Shown here: positions 8,201 through 16,608 of the stretch, piece after piece
Numbering within the stretch: the first letter of the stretch is position 1
How the letters are laid out: each line of letters begins with the position of its first letter
Source: Kibdelosporangium banguiense
GTDB lineage: Bacteria; Actinomycetota; Actinomycetes; Mycobacteriales; Pseudonocardiaceae
Assembly (NCBI RefSeq): GCF_017876405.1
Contig: NZ_JAGINW010000001.1
Span: 2,989,203-3,053,202 of the forward strand
Length of the DNA stretch: 64,000 bases
Direction: 5' to 3'
The notes under the pieces: model-generated
Database searches by the model: none
What the model saw: the letters and a program-made list of their open reading frames with translations, nothing else
What the model was told of the DNA's origin: nothing
Position numbers and translations under genes: made by a program

Positions 8201-8617
8201 GTGACATATGGCCCACCCCCGAACCAGAACTGGCAACAGCCGCCACAAGGCCCTGGTTACGGGCACGGCCATCAGCCGCCACCGCCCGGATACGGACCGC
8301 CACCGCCACGGAAGCGTGGTCCAGGCCCGATACTGGGCATCATCATCGCGGGAGCCGGTGTCGTCGCGGCCGGCGTCCTGCTTGTGCTGAAGCTCATCGG
8401 CCCGGCAGAAGTCCTTGTCCTGCTCGCCGTGGTCGGTATCGCGGAACTGGCGATCTACCTCCCGTTCCGTACCAAGACCCCCAAGCCGCCGCCCGGATAC
8501 CGGCCGCCAGGCCCTTACGGTCCCGGCCCTCCGATGCCGCCAGGACCGCCTGGCCCGCCGCCCGGAGGGTATGGTCCCCCTCCTGGTTGGCAGGGCGGGC
8601 CGCCACCCAGACGATGA
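8201..8617 (+). CDS. Proline-rich small membrane protein
   Basis: 138 residues. The N-terminal ~45 residues are Pro/Gly/Gln-rich (PPPNQNWQQPPQGPGYG), followed by two closely spaced hydrophobic helices (GPILGIIIAGAGVVAAGVLL and a second over AEVLVLLAVVGIAELAIYL), then a Pro/Gly-rich tail (PPGPYGPGPPMPPGPPGPP). Both low-complexity tails are probably on the cytoplasmic side. GTG 8201 lies 6 nt after a -10-like TACGCT, suggesting a leaderless transcript. The family is unnamed; such proline-tailed two-helix proteins are common in Actinobacteria. It lies upstream of the WXG-like cluster but may be independent. Confidence 0.75.
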   Translation: MTYGPPPNQNWQQPPQGPGYGHGHQPPPPGYGPPPPRKRGPGPILGIIIAGAGVVAAGVLLVLKLIGPAEVLVLLAVVGIAELAIYLPFRTKTPKPPPGYRPPGPYGPGPPMPPGPPGPPPGGYGPPPGWQGGPPPRR

Positions 8618-8729
8618 CCCCGCGCAAAGTGCCCGCGAACGTGCTCTGACGTGGGTACATTGCTCAGCGGAACCAAGGTGGCGACACCTGGCGTCTGAGC
8701 TGTGTCGAAGCAAGTAAGGGGGAGGAGCC

Positions 8730-9053
8730 ATGGCCGTGGACGGCAAGCTCCAGATGGACCACGACGCTATGCGCGCCGCGGCCGACGAGGTGAAGAACCT
8801 GGCTGTCGCGGTCCAGTCCGTTCAGAGCTACATCACCGACAACGACCTCAAGCAGGAGCACCTCGGCGGGCACTTCACCGCGCCGGCGGCGTACCAGTCC
8901 TTCAACGCCGCTCTGCAGGGCCTGAGTGCCTCGGTCGGCAAGGCGTACGCGTTTCTCAACGAGGCCGCGGCCAAGCTCGAGCAGTCGTCGCAGATGACCG
9001 ACGCCACAGACGTCAACAACGCGTGGGGGCTCAACAAGGCCGGAGGTAGGTAG
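8730..9053 (+). CDS. WXG100-like protein, putative T7SS substrate (Rv3440c position)
   Basis: 107 residues, all-helical, WXG100 size: MAVDGKLQMDHDAMRAAADE, a turn around LGGHFTAPAAYQSF, then a second helix (LNEAAAKLEQSSQM). The central Trp of W-x-G is missing; a Gly-Gly and aromatic pair marks the turn. Strong ribosome-binding site GGGGGAGGAGCC before ATG 8730. The next gene starts 3 bp after the stop, so the two are co-translated and their products may pair. The position between glmM and glmS matches M. tuberculosis Rv3440c, from memory. Secretion is inferred. Confidence 0.75.
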   Translation: MAVDGKLQMDHDAMRAAADEVKNLAVAVQSVQSYITDNDLKQEHLGGHFTAPAAYQSFNAALQGLSASVGKAYAFLNEAAAKLEQSSQMTDATDVNNAWGLNKAGGR

Positions 9054-9055
9054 CG

Positions 9056-12000
9056 GTGGCTGAGGGTATCGGCGGTCCGGTCAGCTCCCCGTTGCAGCCC
9101 GCCAAGGACGTCAACACCAATGACCACTCCGAGGCGATGTTCCATCAGCTGGACGACTTCAAGAAGATGATGGCGGCCGACCGGATGGGCTTCCTTTACA
9201 AGCGCTGGATGGAGCACCAGTGCTCGGACCCCGGCCGCCGGGGACAGTGGCGCAGCCAGCCGGTCTGGGGTGAGGGCTGGCAGGAGCGCGAGGACAACGA
9301 CAAGGGCGGCCTCTGGCAGCTCAAGATCATCAACTTCGGCTTCATGTGGGACGCCCACGGCAGGCTGACCAACCTGGCCACCTCGGGCGAGGCCCTCAAG
9401 GGCGCGGGCAACCAGGTCGTCCAGCGCGTCCAGGCGGCGTGGACCAGCAAGGCGGGCGAAGCCGCGGCAGGCAGGTTCACCGAGTTCCGGGACGCCGCGG
9501 CCGACTACACCGCCCAGGTCCAGAACCTGGGCGCGCAGATGGAAGGCGCCTGGCACGCGACCCGGCACGTGGTCAAGGAATTGGCCGACTTCGCCAACAA
9601 GAGCGACCTCGGCGGCAAGCCGATGATGGACCGCTACGGCGCCGACGGTGCGAGCGACGACCACGGCAACTCCGAGCGCGGCAACTGGAGTTCCCGGATG
9701 GACGCGCTCAACGAGGCGATCGTGCAGGGAACCTACCGGTGGGGGCCGGAAGCCCACGAAGTGATCGACCCCAGCATCTGGAGCGTCGACTTCAGCTTCG
9801 GCCGGGTCGTGCAGACCCCCGAGTCGGTGCGTCAGCCGGGGCAGGTCTACATCGAGGCCGACGGCAGCAACATGTGGTCCAACGAGATCTGCAACTGGCT
9901 CGACGACATGGCCCACTGCTACTTCCTGACCATCGGGAACTTCCGCCGGCGCGTCGAGGAGACGATCAGGACGGTCCAGGAGGCCTGGGAGAAGCTCAAC
10001 ACTCAGGCAGGCAAGATCACCAAGGACCCCTTCGGCAAGCTCTCCCTGGGCCCCGCCCAAGGCACCGGCGACGACACGAAGAAGTCCACCGACAGCGGCC
10101 ACGACCGCCCCGGAACTGGCAACACAGGCACCGCCGGCACCTCAGGTATGGGGTCCACCCCCGTGCCGCCGATCGCCCCGCCGCCCATGCCTCCCGTGCA
10201 GCCCGCAGTCGACGACACCACAAACCCGTCGGCAGTCGATGGCGATGTCGTCCCAGTCGTGCCCCAGGACCAGACCAAGGAAACCGTCACAATCCAGGAC
10301 GGCGACCGCAAGATCTCGGTCCAGAGCCCGGACGGCGAAGGCCACGTGAAGGTCACCGTCGACGACGGCACCGGAAAACCGAAGGCCTACGACCTGGACT
10401 TCAGTGCAGGCACCGGAGCGCCGGCGCAACCCGGCGACGGCCGTCCCCAGACCCTTCCCGCGCTGGAAACCCCGTCACAACAGGTCCAAGCGGGACCAGA
10501 CGGAAAAGCCGTGGTGCACGACGGAAACCTGACGATCACGGCCGAGCGCCCGCCCGGAACCCCGGACCAGATCAAGATCACAGTGGACGACGGAACCGGC
10601 AAACCCACCACCTACCTCGTCGACTACGCCGACCCAGCCAACGGCACAGTCACAACCCAGCCCGGCCGCCCAACTGCCGAGCCCTACCCGGCCCCGCAGT
10701 CCGGTTTCACCGACCCGAGTGGACAGTCCGGTCCTGCACCTGGTGCGTCGGCAGGCTTTGCTGCTGCACCGTCTGGATTCGCAGATCACTCGGCTGCCCA
10801 GCAGAGCGGTTTCAGCGAGCCGGTGCCCGGCGCGGCCGCCCACTTCGCCGAGCCGATGAACGGCGGTCGCCCAGACACGGGGACCAGCACTCAGGCAGGC
10901 TTCACCGAGCCAGGCTTCACCCAACCCACCACCGGCGGCTTCACAGACCCATCCACGCCGCAGCAAGGCGGCTTCACCGAGCCCATCACGGCCGACGCCC
11001 GCCGCTTCGCAGGCACCTTCCCCGACGCAACCTCAGGCCAGCAAACAGGTTCCCTCGACCCCATCGGCACCGAAAGCCACGCCTACGCCCAACCCACGTC
11101 CCAGCAGTCGGCTGGTTTCCCTGAGTACGCCGTCGACGAGGCGGGTCGGTTCGCCGAGCCACTGAACGGCGGTTTCACCGATCCACAGTCCGGTTTCATC
11201 GACTCAGCCACATCGGCTGATTTCGCGGAGGACATCTCCGTTGACGGAGCCGGTTTTGTGGAATCTGAGACTGGTGGTTTCGCTGATCCGTCTAGCGCGC
11301 AGCCCGGTTTCGCGGACTCGTCGGCTGCGCAACAAGCTGCTGGTTTCCCGGAGTATGCCGTCGATGAGGGTCGTTTTGCTGAGCCATTGAGCAGCGGTTT
11401 CTCAGAACCGGCAGGCGCCCAGTCTGGTTTCGCCGACCAGGAATCCGGCTTCGCGACCACCTCGCCTTCGAGTTTTGCCGAGCCGGGCGACGGTGACTTC
11501 GGGGATCTGGATGATGTGCGGTCCGGGTTTGCCGTTTCGGACACTGCTGCGCAGGGCGGGGGTTTCCCGGAGCCTGGTGCCGGTGATGATTTTGCTGACC
11601 AGGCCATGGCTCAGGGTGCCGGGTTCACCGACTCAGGCTTTGTGGATCCCGCCGCGCAATCGGTTGCGTCTGAGGGATTCGAGCCGGTTGAGCAGGCTGA
11701 CGTCTTTGACCCCGCCGCTGCGCAAGCGATCGATGCCGACAGCGGCGGTGGCTTCGAGCCGGCCACCGAGCACGAGGGTGGGTTCGACCAGGGGGCGACC
11801 GCGCAGGCGAGTGGGATCGCGGCTGGACCGTCCATCGGCGACGATCTGTTCCGCGACTGGTCGACCGGACTGTCCGATTCGGACATCGACGAGTACCAGA
11901 GCCCGGAATCCGCGCCATACGAGCGGTCTGAGCAGTTGTCGCAGGCTGAGGCGTGGACCGAGCCGGAACCTTCGACCGGCACCGCGGCCCAGTCACTGGG

Positions 12001-12367
12001 TTTTGACGTCGTGTCCGGCGATGATTCCGCAATGGACAGTATCTGGTCCACCCAGGGTGACCTTTTCGACGACTCCGAGCCGCGCGATGTGAGCGGTGAG
12101 GAGATCGCGCCGGCCGCGGGTGAAGCGGGCCTGGCGGCGGTGCCCGACAACGGCCAGAGCCAGCCACATCCGGCCAGCCCGGCGACGGCCGGTGGCGGGA
12201 TGGGCGGCATGCCGATGATGGGCATGGGCGGCGGCGGAGGTGGCGGCAACAACGATCAGGAGCGGGGCCCGAGTGCGTGGAGCACGACGGGCGACCTGTT
12301 CGATGACGGCCCGATGAGCGCGGCCGACCGGATCAGCACGGTTCTCGACGACGACGAGCAGCGCTAG
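9056..12367 (+). CDS. Large repeat-rich WXG/PPE-like protein, putative T7SS substrate (Rv3439c position)
   Basis: 1103 residues. Residues ~90-200 look like a helical WXG-type domain (VQRVQAAWTSKAGEAAAGRF; WTS in place of W-x-G). Two copies of a ~45-residue segment follow (around 410-455 and 485-530), each containing TVDDGTGKP. From ~545 to ~915 lie about thirty short G-F-x-(E/D)-P units, including a longer duplication around GFPEYAVDE. Near the end, W-S-T motifs occur at ~933, ~996 and ~1074; the last two read WST(Q/T)GDLFDD. A Met/Gly-rich patch (MPMMGMGGGGGGG) precedes the last copy. No signal peptide or membrane helix. Codons in 11.1-11.8 kb are less GC-biased than neighbours. Function unknown. 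Confidence 0.8.
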   Translation: MAEGIGGPVSSPLQPAKDVNTNDHSEAMFHQLDDFKKMMAADRMGFLYKRWMEHQCSDPGRRGQWRSQPVWGEGWQEREDNDKGGLWQLKIINFGFMWDAHGRLTNLATSGEALKGAGNQVVQRVQAAWTSKAGEAAAGRFTEFRDAAADYTAQVQNLGAQMEGAWHATRHVVKELADFANKSDLGGKPMMDRYGADGASDDHGNSERGNWSSRMDALNEAIVQGTYRWGPEAHEVIDPSIWSVDFSFGRVVQTPESVRQPGQVYIEADGSNMWSNEICNWLDDMAHCYFLTIGNFRRRVEETIRTVQEAWEKLNTQAGKITKDPFGKLSLGPAQGTGDDTKKSTDSGHDRPGTGNTGTAGTSGMGSTPVPPIAPPPMPPVQPAVDDTTNPSAVDGDVVPVVPQDQTKETVTIQDGDRKISVQSPDGEGHVKVTVDDGTGKPKAYDLDFSAGTGAPAQPGDGRPQTLPALETPSQQVQAGPDGKAVVHDGNLTITAERPPGTPDQIKITVDDGTGKPTTYLVDYADPANGTVTTQPGRPTAEPYPAPQSGFTDPSGQSGPAPGASAGFAAAPSGFADHSAAQQSGFSEPVPGAAAHFAEPMNGGRPDTGTSTQAGFTEPGFTQPTTGGFTDPSTPQQGGFTEPITADARRFAGTFPDATSGQQTGSLDPIGTESHAYAQPTSQQSAGFPEYAVDEAGRFAEPLNGGFTDPQSGFIDSATSADFAEDISVDGAGFVESETGGFADPSSAQPGFADSSAAQQAAGFPEYAVDEGRFAEPLSSGFSEPAGAQSGFADQESGFATTSPSSFAEPGDGDFGDLDDVRSGFAVSDTAAQGGGFPEPGAGDDFADQAMAQGAGFTDSGFVDPAAQSVASEGFEPVEQADVFDPAAAQAIDADSGGGFEPATEHEGGFDQGATAQASGIAAGPSIGDDLFRDWSTGLSDSDIDEYQSPESAPYERSEQLSQAEAWTEPEPSTGTAAQSLGFDVVSGDDSAMDSIWSTQGDLFDDSEPRDVSGEEIAPAAGEAGLAAVPDNGQSQPHPASPATAGGGMGGMPMMGMGGGGGGGNNDQERGPSAWSTTGDLFDDGPMSAADRISTVLDDDEQR

Positions 12368-12375
12368 GAGTTTCG

Positions 12376-12894
12376 ATGTTCGACGAGACCAGTCCGGAGA
12401 CGCGCCAGGCGCTCGCGTTGTACGAGGACGCGATCGCGCAGTACGACGCCAGGACGGCCGCGATCGGAGAGGAGTTCGCACGCGAACTCGCGGTCGCCGA
12501 CAAGGCGGCCGCGCAGCGCGACAAGGAGCAGAGCGAGCAGTTGGCCGAGATCCTTGCGAACGAGAAGGCCGAGCAGCAGCAACAGGCCGCTCAGCAGCAG
12601 AACCAGTGGACGGCCCCGCGCGAGAAGGAGACCACGATCTCCTTCGGCGAGTTCGACGACGAGCAGAAGTCATGGTCGACGCCCACGCCGCCGATGGGCT
12701 TACCGCCGATTCCGCCGATCCCGGAGCCCATTCCGGAGCCGCTGCGGCCCGCCGCGCCGGAGCCGATGATGACCTTCGGCCAGCTTGAGGACGACGAAAC
12801 GCCACCTCCTGCGCCGCCGCCCCCGCCGAAACCGGGCAGACGCCGGCTGCAGGAGGACGACGAGGACATGTCCGGACAGACCTGGATGAGCTAA
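12376..12894 (+). CDS. Coiled-coil, proline-rich protein of the WXG-like cluster
   Basis: 172 residues. Residues 1-75 are charged and helical (ARELAVADKAAAQRDKEQSE, then Gln-rich), a likely coiled coil. Two related short acidic motifs, ISFGEFDDE (~90) and MTFGQLEDDE (~135), flank a proline-rich run (PPMGLPPIPPIPEPIPEP). The tail is Pro-rich, then basic (PGRRRLQ), then acidic. It starts 8 bp after the large repeat protein and ends in a 4-bp convergent overlap with the hydrolase gene. The F-D-D-E motifs recall the GDLFDD motifs of its neighbour, suggesting shared partners. No family recognised. Confidence 0.75.
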   Translation: MFDETSPETRQALALYEDAIAQYDARTAAIGEEFARELAVADKAAAQRDKEQSEQLAEILANEKAEQQQQAAQQQNQWTAPREKETTISFGEFDDEQKSWSTPTPPMGLPPIPPIPEPIPEPLRPAAPEPMMTFGQLEDDETPPPAPPPPPKPGRRRLQEDDEDMSGQTWMS

Positions 12895-13700
12895 CGCACT
12901 CCGGCGGGCAGCCATTCGGTGTTGATGGCCGCGCCTTTGACGTCGGATTCCAGCAGGTCGTCGTATTTCGAAGACCCGGTCAGGTGCTTGAGGAAGAACG
13001 CCGTCAGCAATGCCCGCGACATTCGCTGGGTCCTGCGTTCGCCCTTGCCCGAAAGCAGTATCTGGCTCCAGTGCCGGCCTTCGGTGAAGCCGAGGTGCCC
13101 GGCTTTGGCCAGTTCCCGGACCTGCACCGGCCCTGCCCAGTTGCGGGCGATGACCTCGGCGTTGCCGACCGCCGGCGCGATGAGGTCGTCGCTGGCGGTC
13201 AGGTGCAGGCCAGGCATCTTGCAGAACCGTGCGGCCTCCGAAGCCGGCGGGCGGGACTCGGCGGCAGCCATCGTGGCCACGGCCTTGACCCGCGAGTCCG
13301 CGGCTGCGGCCAGCACCGCGCTGCCACCGCCGAACGAGTGCCCGGCGAGCCCGAGCCGGTCGCCCGAAACACGCACCTGCCCTTCGCCCAGCCGCACAGT
13401 CACGCACGTGTCGAGCGCCGCGAGCAGGTCGGCGGCGAACAGCCGGTGCGAGCCCAGCGGCCCGGACTGCGTCGACGGCGCGGCGGCGACGATGCCGTGT
13501 GAGGCGAGGTGCCGCAGCAGGCCGTGATAGCGCAGCGGCGGCTGCAGCCATCCGTGGCCGACCGCGACGGCCGGCAAATCCTGTCCCGACCTGGGCGTGA
13601 AGATCAGCCCGGGGAGCCCGACCAGGCCGAGGTCACCCCGCAGGACCGAGTGCGGCCCGGGTAGTGCCAGCTCATAGGCCAACTGCTTGGCGCGTGCCAT
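12891..13700 (-). CDS. Alpha/beta hydrolase (dienelactone hydrolase/chlorophyllase-like; Rv3438 position)
   Basis: 269 residues with an alpha/beta-hydrolase core: HGxx oxyanion region (AVGHGWLQPPLRYHG), nucleophile elbow GHSFGGGSA, acid residue probably in LTASDDLIAP, and His in KAGHLGF. No signal peptide, so cytoplasmic. It faces the preceding cluster and ends with a 4-bp overlap. M. tuberculosis has an opposite-strand hydrolase-like gene, Rv3438, at the same place. The substrate is unknown; an ester or lipid hydrolase is likely. Confidence 0.85.
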   Translation of the reverse strand: MARAKQLAYELALPGPHSVLRGDLGLVGLPGLIFTPRSGQDLPAVAVGHGWLQPPLRYHGLLRHLASHGIVAAAPSTQSGPLGSHRLFAADLLAALDTCVTVRLGEGQVRVSGDRLGLAGHSFGGGSAVLAAAADSRVKAVATMAAAESRPPASEAARFCKMPGLHLTASDDLIAPAVGNAEVIARNWAGPVQVRELAKAGHLGFTEGRHWSQILLSGKGERRTQRMSRALLTAFFLKHLTGSSKYDDLLESDVKGAAINTEWLPAGVR

Positions 13701-13765
13701 GGGGCGACGTTATCCGATCGACCCCGGACGCACCCGATCACCCATGGGGCCTAGCCTGTTTGCCC

Positions 13766-15604
13766 GTGTGCGGAATCGTCGGTTATGTAGGTCACCAGCA
13801 GGCGCTTGACGTAGTGCTCGACGGACTCAGGCGGCTGGAGTATCGCGGCTACGACTCGGCCGGCGTCGCGGTCATCACCGCGGACGGCCTGGCAGTCGAG
13901 CGTAAAGCGGGCCGGTTGGCCAACCTCGAGGCCGAGCTCGTCGGCCAGGAGGGCTTCGTCGGCACGGCTGGGATGGGCCACACGCGCTGGGCCACGCACG
14001 GCGCTCCGGTCGACCGGAACTCGCATCCGCACCGGGATGTGTCCGGCAAGGTCGCGGTCGTCCACAACGGCATCATCGAGAACTTCCACGCCCTGCGGGT
14101 CGAGCTGGAAGCCGACGGCGTCGAGTTCTCCAGCGACACGGACACCGAGACCGTGGCGCACTTGGTCGCCCGTGAATACGACGGGGATTTGCCGGAAACC
14201 GTGCGCAAGGTGTGCCGACGGCTGGAGGGTGCGTTCACTCTGGTCGTGACGCACGCCGACGAGCCGGACATGATTGTGGCCGCTCGCCGGTCGTCGCCAT
14301 TGGTCGTCGGAATTGGCGACAAAGAGATGTTTCTCGCCTCGGATGTCAGTGCGTTCATCGAGCACACCCGGGATGCCGTCGAACTCGGCCAGGACCAGGT
14401 CGTGACAATCGCCCGATCCGGCTACGAGGTCACCGATTTCTACGGTGAACCGGCGCCGACCAATCATTTCCAGGTCAACTGGGACCTGTCGGCCGCCGAG
14501 AAGGGCGGCCACGACTACTTCATGCTCAAGGAGATCGAGGAGCAGCCCGAAGCGCTGGCGAACACGCTGCGCGGGCATTTCGTGGACGGCCGGATCGTGC
14601 TCGACGAGCAGCGGATGGCCGACCAGGACCTGCGGGATGTGGACAAGGTCTTCGTGATCGCGTGCGGCACGGCTTATCACTCCGGCTTGGTGGCGAAATA
14701 CGCGATCGAGCACTGGACCCGGCTGCCGGTGGAAGTGGAGCTGGCCAGCGAGTTCCGGTACCGGGACCCGGTGCTGGACCGCGACACCCTGGTCGTGGCG
14801 ATTTCCCAGTCGGGTGAAACCGCTGACACTCTCGAGGCAGTCCGGCACGCCCGCGAGCAGAAGGCCCGCGTTCTGGCGATCTGCAACACGAACGGCGCCC
14901 AGATTCCGCGTGAATCCGACGCGGTGCTTTACACCCACGCCGGTCCCGAGGTCGGAGTCGCAGCGACCAAGACATTCCTGGCCCAGATCGCCGCCAATTT
15001 CCTGGTCGGCCTGGCATTGGCGCAGGCCCGTGGCACGAAGTACTCCGACGAGGTCGCCCGTGAGTTCCATGAACTGGAGCAGATGCCCGCGGCCGTGAGC
15101 CAGGTTCTGCAGACCGTGGATTCGGTGCGGGCACTGGGCCGTCAGCTCGCCGATTCGAAGGCGGTGCTGTTCCTCGGCCGGCACGTCGGCTACCCGGTCG
15201 CGCTCGAAGGTGCTTTGAAACTCAAGGAATTGGCGTACATGCACGCCGAGGGTTTCGCTGCGGGCGAGCTGAAGCACGGCCCGATCGCATTGATAGAACA
15301 GGATTTGCCGGTTGTTGTGGTGATGCCGTCGCCCAAGGGCCGGGCGGTGCTGCACGCGAAACTGCTGTCGAACATCAGTGAGATCCAGGCCCGTGGCGCC
15401 CGCACGATCGTCATCGCGGAGGAGGGCGACGAGACAGTCCGGCCGTTCGCCGACGAGCTGATCGAAGTTCCGCAGGTGCCAACCTTGTTGCAGCCCTTGG
15501 TATCCACTGTCCCGCTGCAGGTCCTCGCCGCCGAGATCGCCCGCGCTCGCGGTTACGACGTCGACAAGCCCCGAAACCTGGCGAAATCAGTCACGGTCGA
15601 GTGA
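13766..15604 (+). CDS. glmS: Glutamine--fructose-6-phosphate aminotransferase
   Basis: 612 residues. Makes glucosamine-6-phosphate from fructose-6-phosphate and glutamine, the first step to UDP-GlcNAc. GTG 13766 gives the required N-terminus M-C-G-I-V-G-Y-V-G, in which Cys becomes the N-terminal nucleophile of the Ntn glutaminase domain. RRLEYRGYDSAGVA, HTRWATHG and two SIS sugar domains follow (ACGTAYHSG, ISQSGETADT), with the KSVTVE C-terminus. A -10-like TAGCCT 8 nt before the start suggests a leaderless mRNA, and there is no room for a glmS ribozyme. Confidence 0.97.
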   Translation: MCGIVGYVGHQQALDVVLDGLRRLEYRGYDSAGVAVITADGLAVERKAGRLANLEAELVGQEGFVGTAGMGHTRWATHGAPVDRNSHPHRDVSGKVAVVHNGIIENFHALRVELEADGVEFSSDTDTETVAHLVAREYDGDLPETVRKVCRRLEGAFTLVVTHADEPDMIVAARRSSPLVVGIGDKEMFLASDVSAFIEHTRDAVELGQDQVVTIARSGYEVTDFYGEPAPTNHFQVNWDLSAAEKGGHDYFMLKEIEEQPEALANTLRGHFVDGRIVLDEQRMADQDLRDVDKVFVIACGTAYHSGLVAKYAIEHWTRLPVEVELASEFRYRDPVLDRDTLVVAISQSGETADTLEAVRHAREQKARVLAICNTNGAQIPRESDAVLYTHAGPEVGVAATKTFLAQIAANFLVGLALAQARGTKYSDEVAREFHELEQMPAAVSQVLQTVDSVRALGRQLADSKAVLFLGRHVGYPVALEGALKLKELAYMHAEGFAAGELKHGPIALIEQDLPVVVVMPSPKGRAVLHAKLLSNISEIQARGARTIVIAEEGDETVRPFADELIEVPQVPTLLQPLVSTVPLQVLAAEIARARGYDVDKPRNLAKSVTVE

Positions 15605-15617
15605 TCGCCGGTTTTCC

Positions 15618-16175
15618 TCAGTGTTGGTGACGCTCGGCCGTGAGCTTTTCGGCGGTCTCGTGCGCATGGCGTTCGAAACTGTCGGACGGGTCGCTGACCG
15701 ACAGGCCGGGCGAAACCTCACTGCCCGCGACGGGTCCTGCGGATTGCTGGACTGTGTGGGTGATTTCGTGCGCCAGGGTCGAGTAACCCTCGCTCGTGCT
15801 CGGGTTGTAGGCGCCGGAGTTGAAGAAAACGTCGTTGCCGGTGGTGAAGGCGTGCGCACCGAGCTGGCTGGACAGGTTCGCCGCGGTGGAGTCGGTGTGC
15901 AGCCGGACGTCGCCGAGTGACTGGCCGAGGCCGGATTCCATCTCCGAGCGCAGCTGTGCCGGCAGCGGGCTTCCGCCGCCGAGCTGGGAACGGATGCGGG
16001 TGGCGACGTCGTCGCCGGGCAGGCCGCTGGACGCGCCTTCCACCAGCCGGGCGACCATCTGGTTGCCTCCGGCCAGGACAGGACTGGCGGTGTCCTTGGC
16101 CGGCTCCTGGACCACGTTCGCGGGTTGTACCCGCTCGTGCGCTTGTTCCTCAGCGCGGATACGGTCAGGCTCCAT
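15618..16175 (-). CDS. DUF4157-domain, metallopeptidase-like protein
   Basis: 185 residues. Residues ~75-150 match the DUF4157 pattern: LRSEMESGLGQSLGDVRLHT, then FTTGNDVFFNSGAYNP, then the zinc-type helix LAHEITHTVQQ (H-E-x-T-H). The N-terminal ~60 residues are variable and polar and the tail is His/Glu-rich. DUF4157 proteins are often found with contractile injection systems or polymorphic toxins, usually as a domain of something larger; here it stands alone. No signal peptide. Convergent with glmS (13 bp). The next upstream gene, 10 bp away, may be co-transcribed. Function unknown. Confidence 0.82.
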   Translation of the reverse strand: MEPDRIRAEEQAHERVQPANVVQEPAKDTASPVLAGGNQMVARLVEGASSGLPGDDVATRIRSQLGGGSPLPAQLRSEMESGLGQSLGDVRLHTDSTAANLSSQLGAHAFTTGNDVFFNSGAYNPSTSEGYSTLAHEITHTVQQSAGPVAGSEVSPGLSVSDPSDSFERHAHETAEKLTAERHQH

Positions 16176-16185
16176 AGGTGACAGG

Positions 16186-16473
16186 TTACCGTCGTGGCGC
16201 CCATTTCATACGGATCGCTATTACAAGCACCCTTCGGTCTGGCCGTTGCTGGTACACCGTCACCACAAATGTGCCCCCTTTGGCGCCCCTTCGGGCAAGG
16301 AAGTCCTCGGCGCAGGCCCTCGTGTAGATGGCCAGCCAGGCCTGCTTCTGCTCGCTCTTCTGGCTGAAGCACCAGCCCTGATCTTCCACGGTCTCGGTGT
16401 ATTCGTGCACGCGCTGTGACTTCGACAGCTCACGCCGGTACTCGATTTGGTGAAGATAGTTCCAAACGGCCAT
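16186..16473 (-). CDS. Hypothetical protein upstream of the DUF4157 gene
   Basis: 95 residues starting at ATG 16473 and ending 10 bp before the DUF4157 gene, so probably the first gene of a two-gene unit. Composition is normal for a folded protein (aromatic-rich MAVWNYLHQIEYRRE, WCFSQKSEQKQAWLAIYTRA) with a basic C-terminus (VLVIAIRMKWAPRR). No known motif. An overlapping open frame exists on the other strand, but the nnr gene most likely starts later (16609), leaving this frame free. Confidence 0.55.
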   Translation of the reverse strand: MAVWNYLHQIEYRRELSKSQRVHEYTETVEDQGWCFSQKSEQKQAWLAIYTRACAEDFLARRGAKGGTFVVTVYQQRPDRRVLVIAIRMKWAPRR

Positions 16474-16608
16474 GGTGAAAAAAGAATGGCCCGCAAGTTC
16501 ACGGATGACGATTCCGGTCGTGTGCCAGGAAAAGGGGGTACATCCGGTATTTCGTTTTCCCGCCGCGGCCGCCCTTCGCGGCGCCGCCGGATCGGGCAGA
16601 CTCTCCGT

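Noticed and set aside
13701..13765. glmS ribozyme/riboswitch
   Set aside because: Only 65 bp before the glmS start and a -10-like box 8 nt from it; no room, and the ribozyme is not expected in Actinobacteria.
14526..15134. 202-codon Arg/Pro/Ser-rich minus-strand frame within glmS
   Set aside because: Antisense to the SIS domains of glmS; typical shadow composition.
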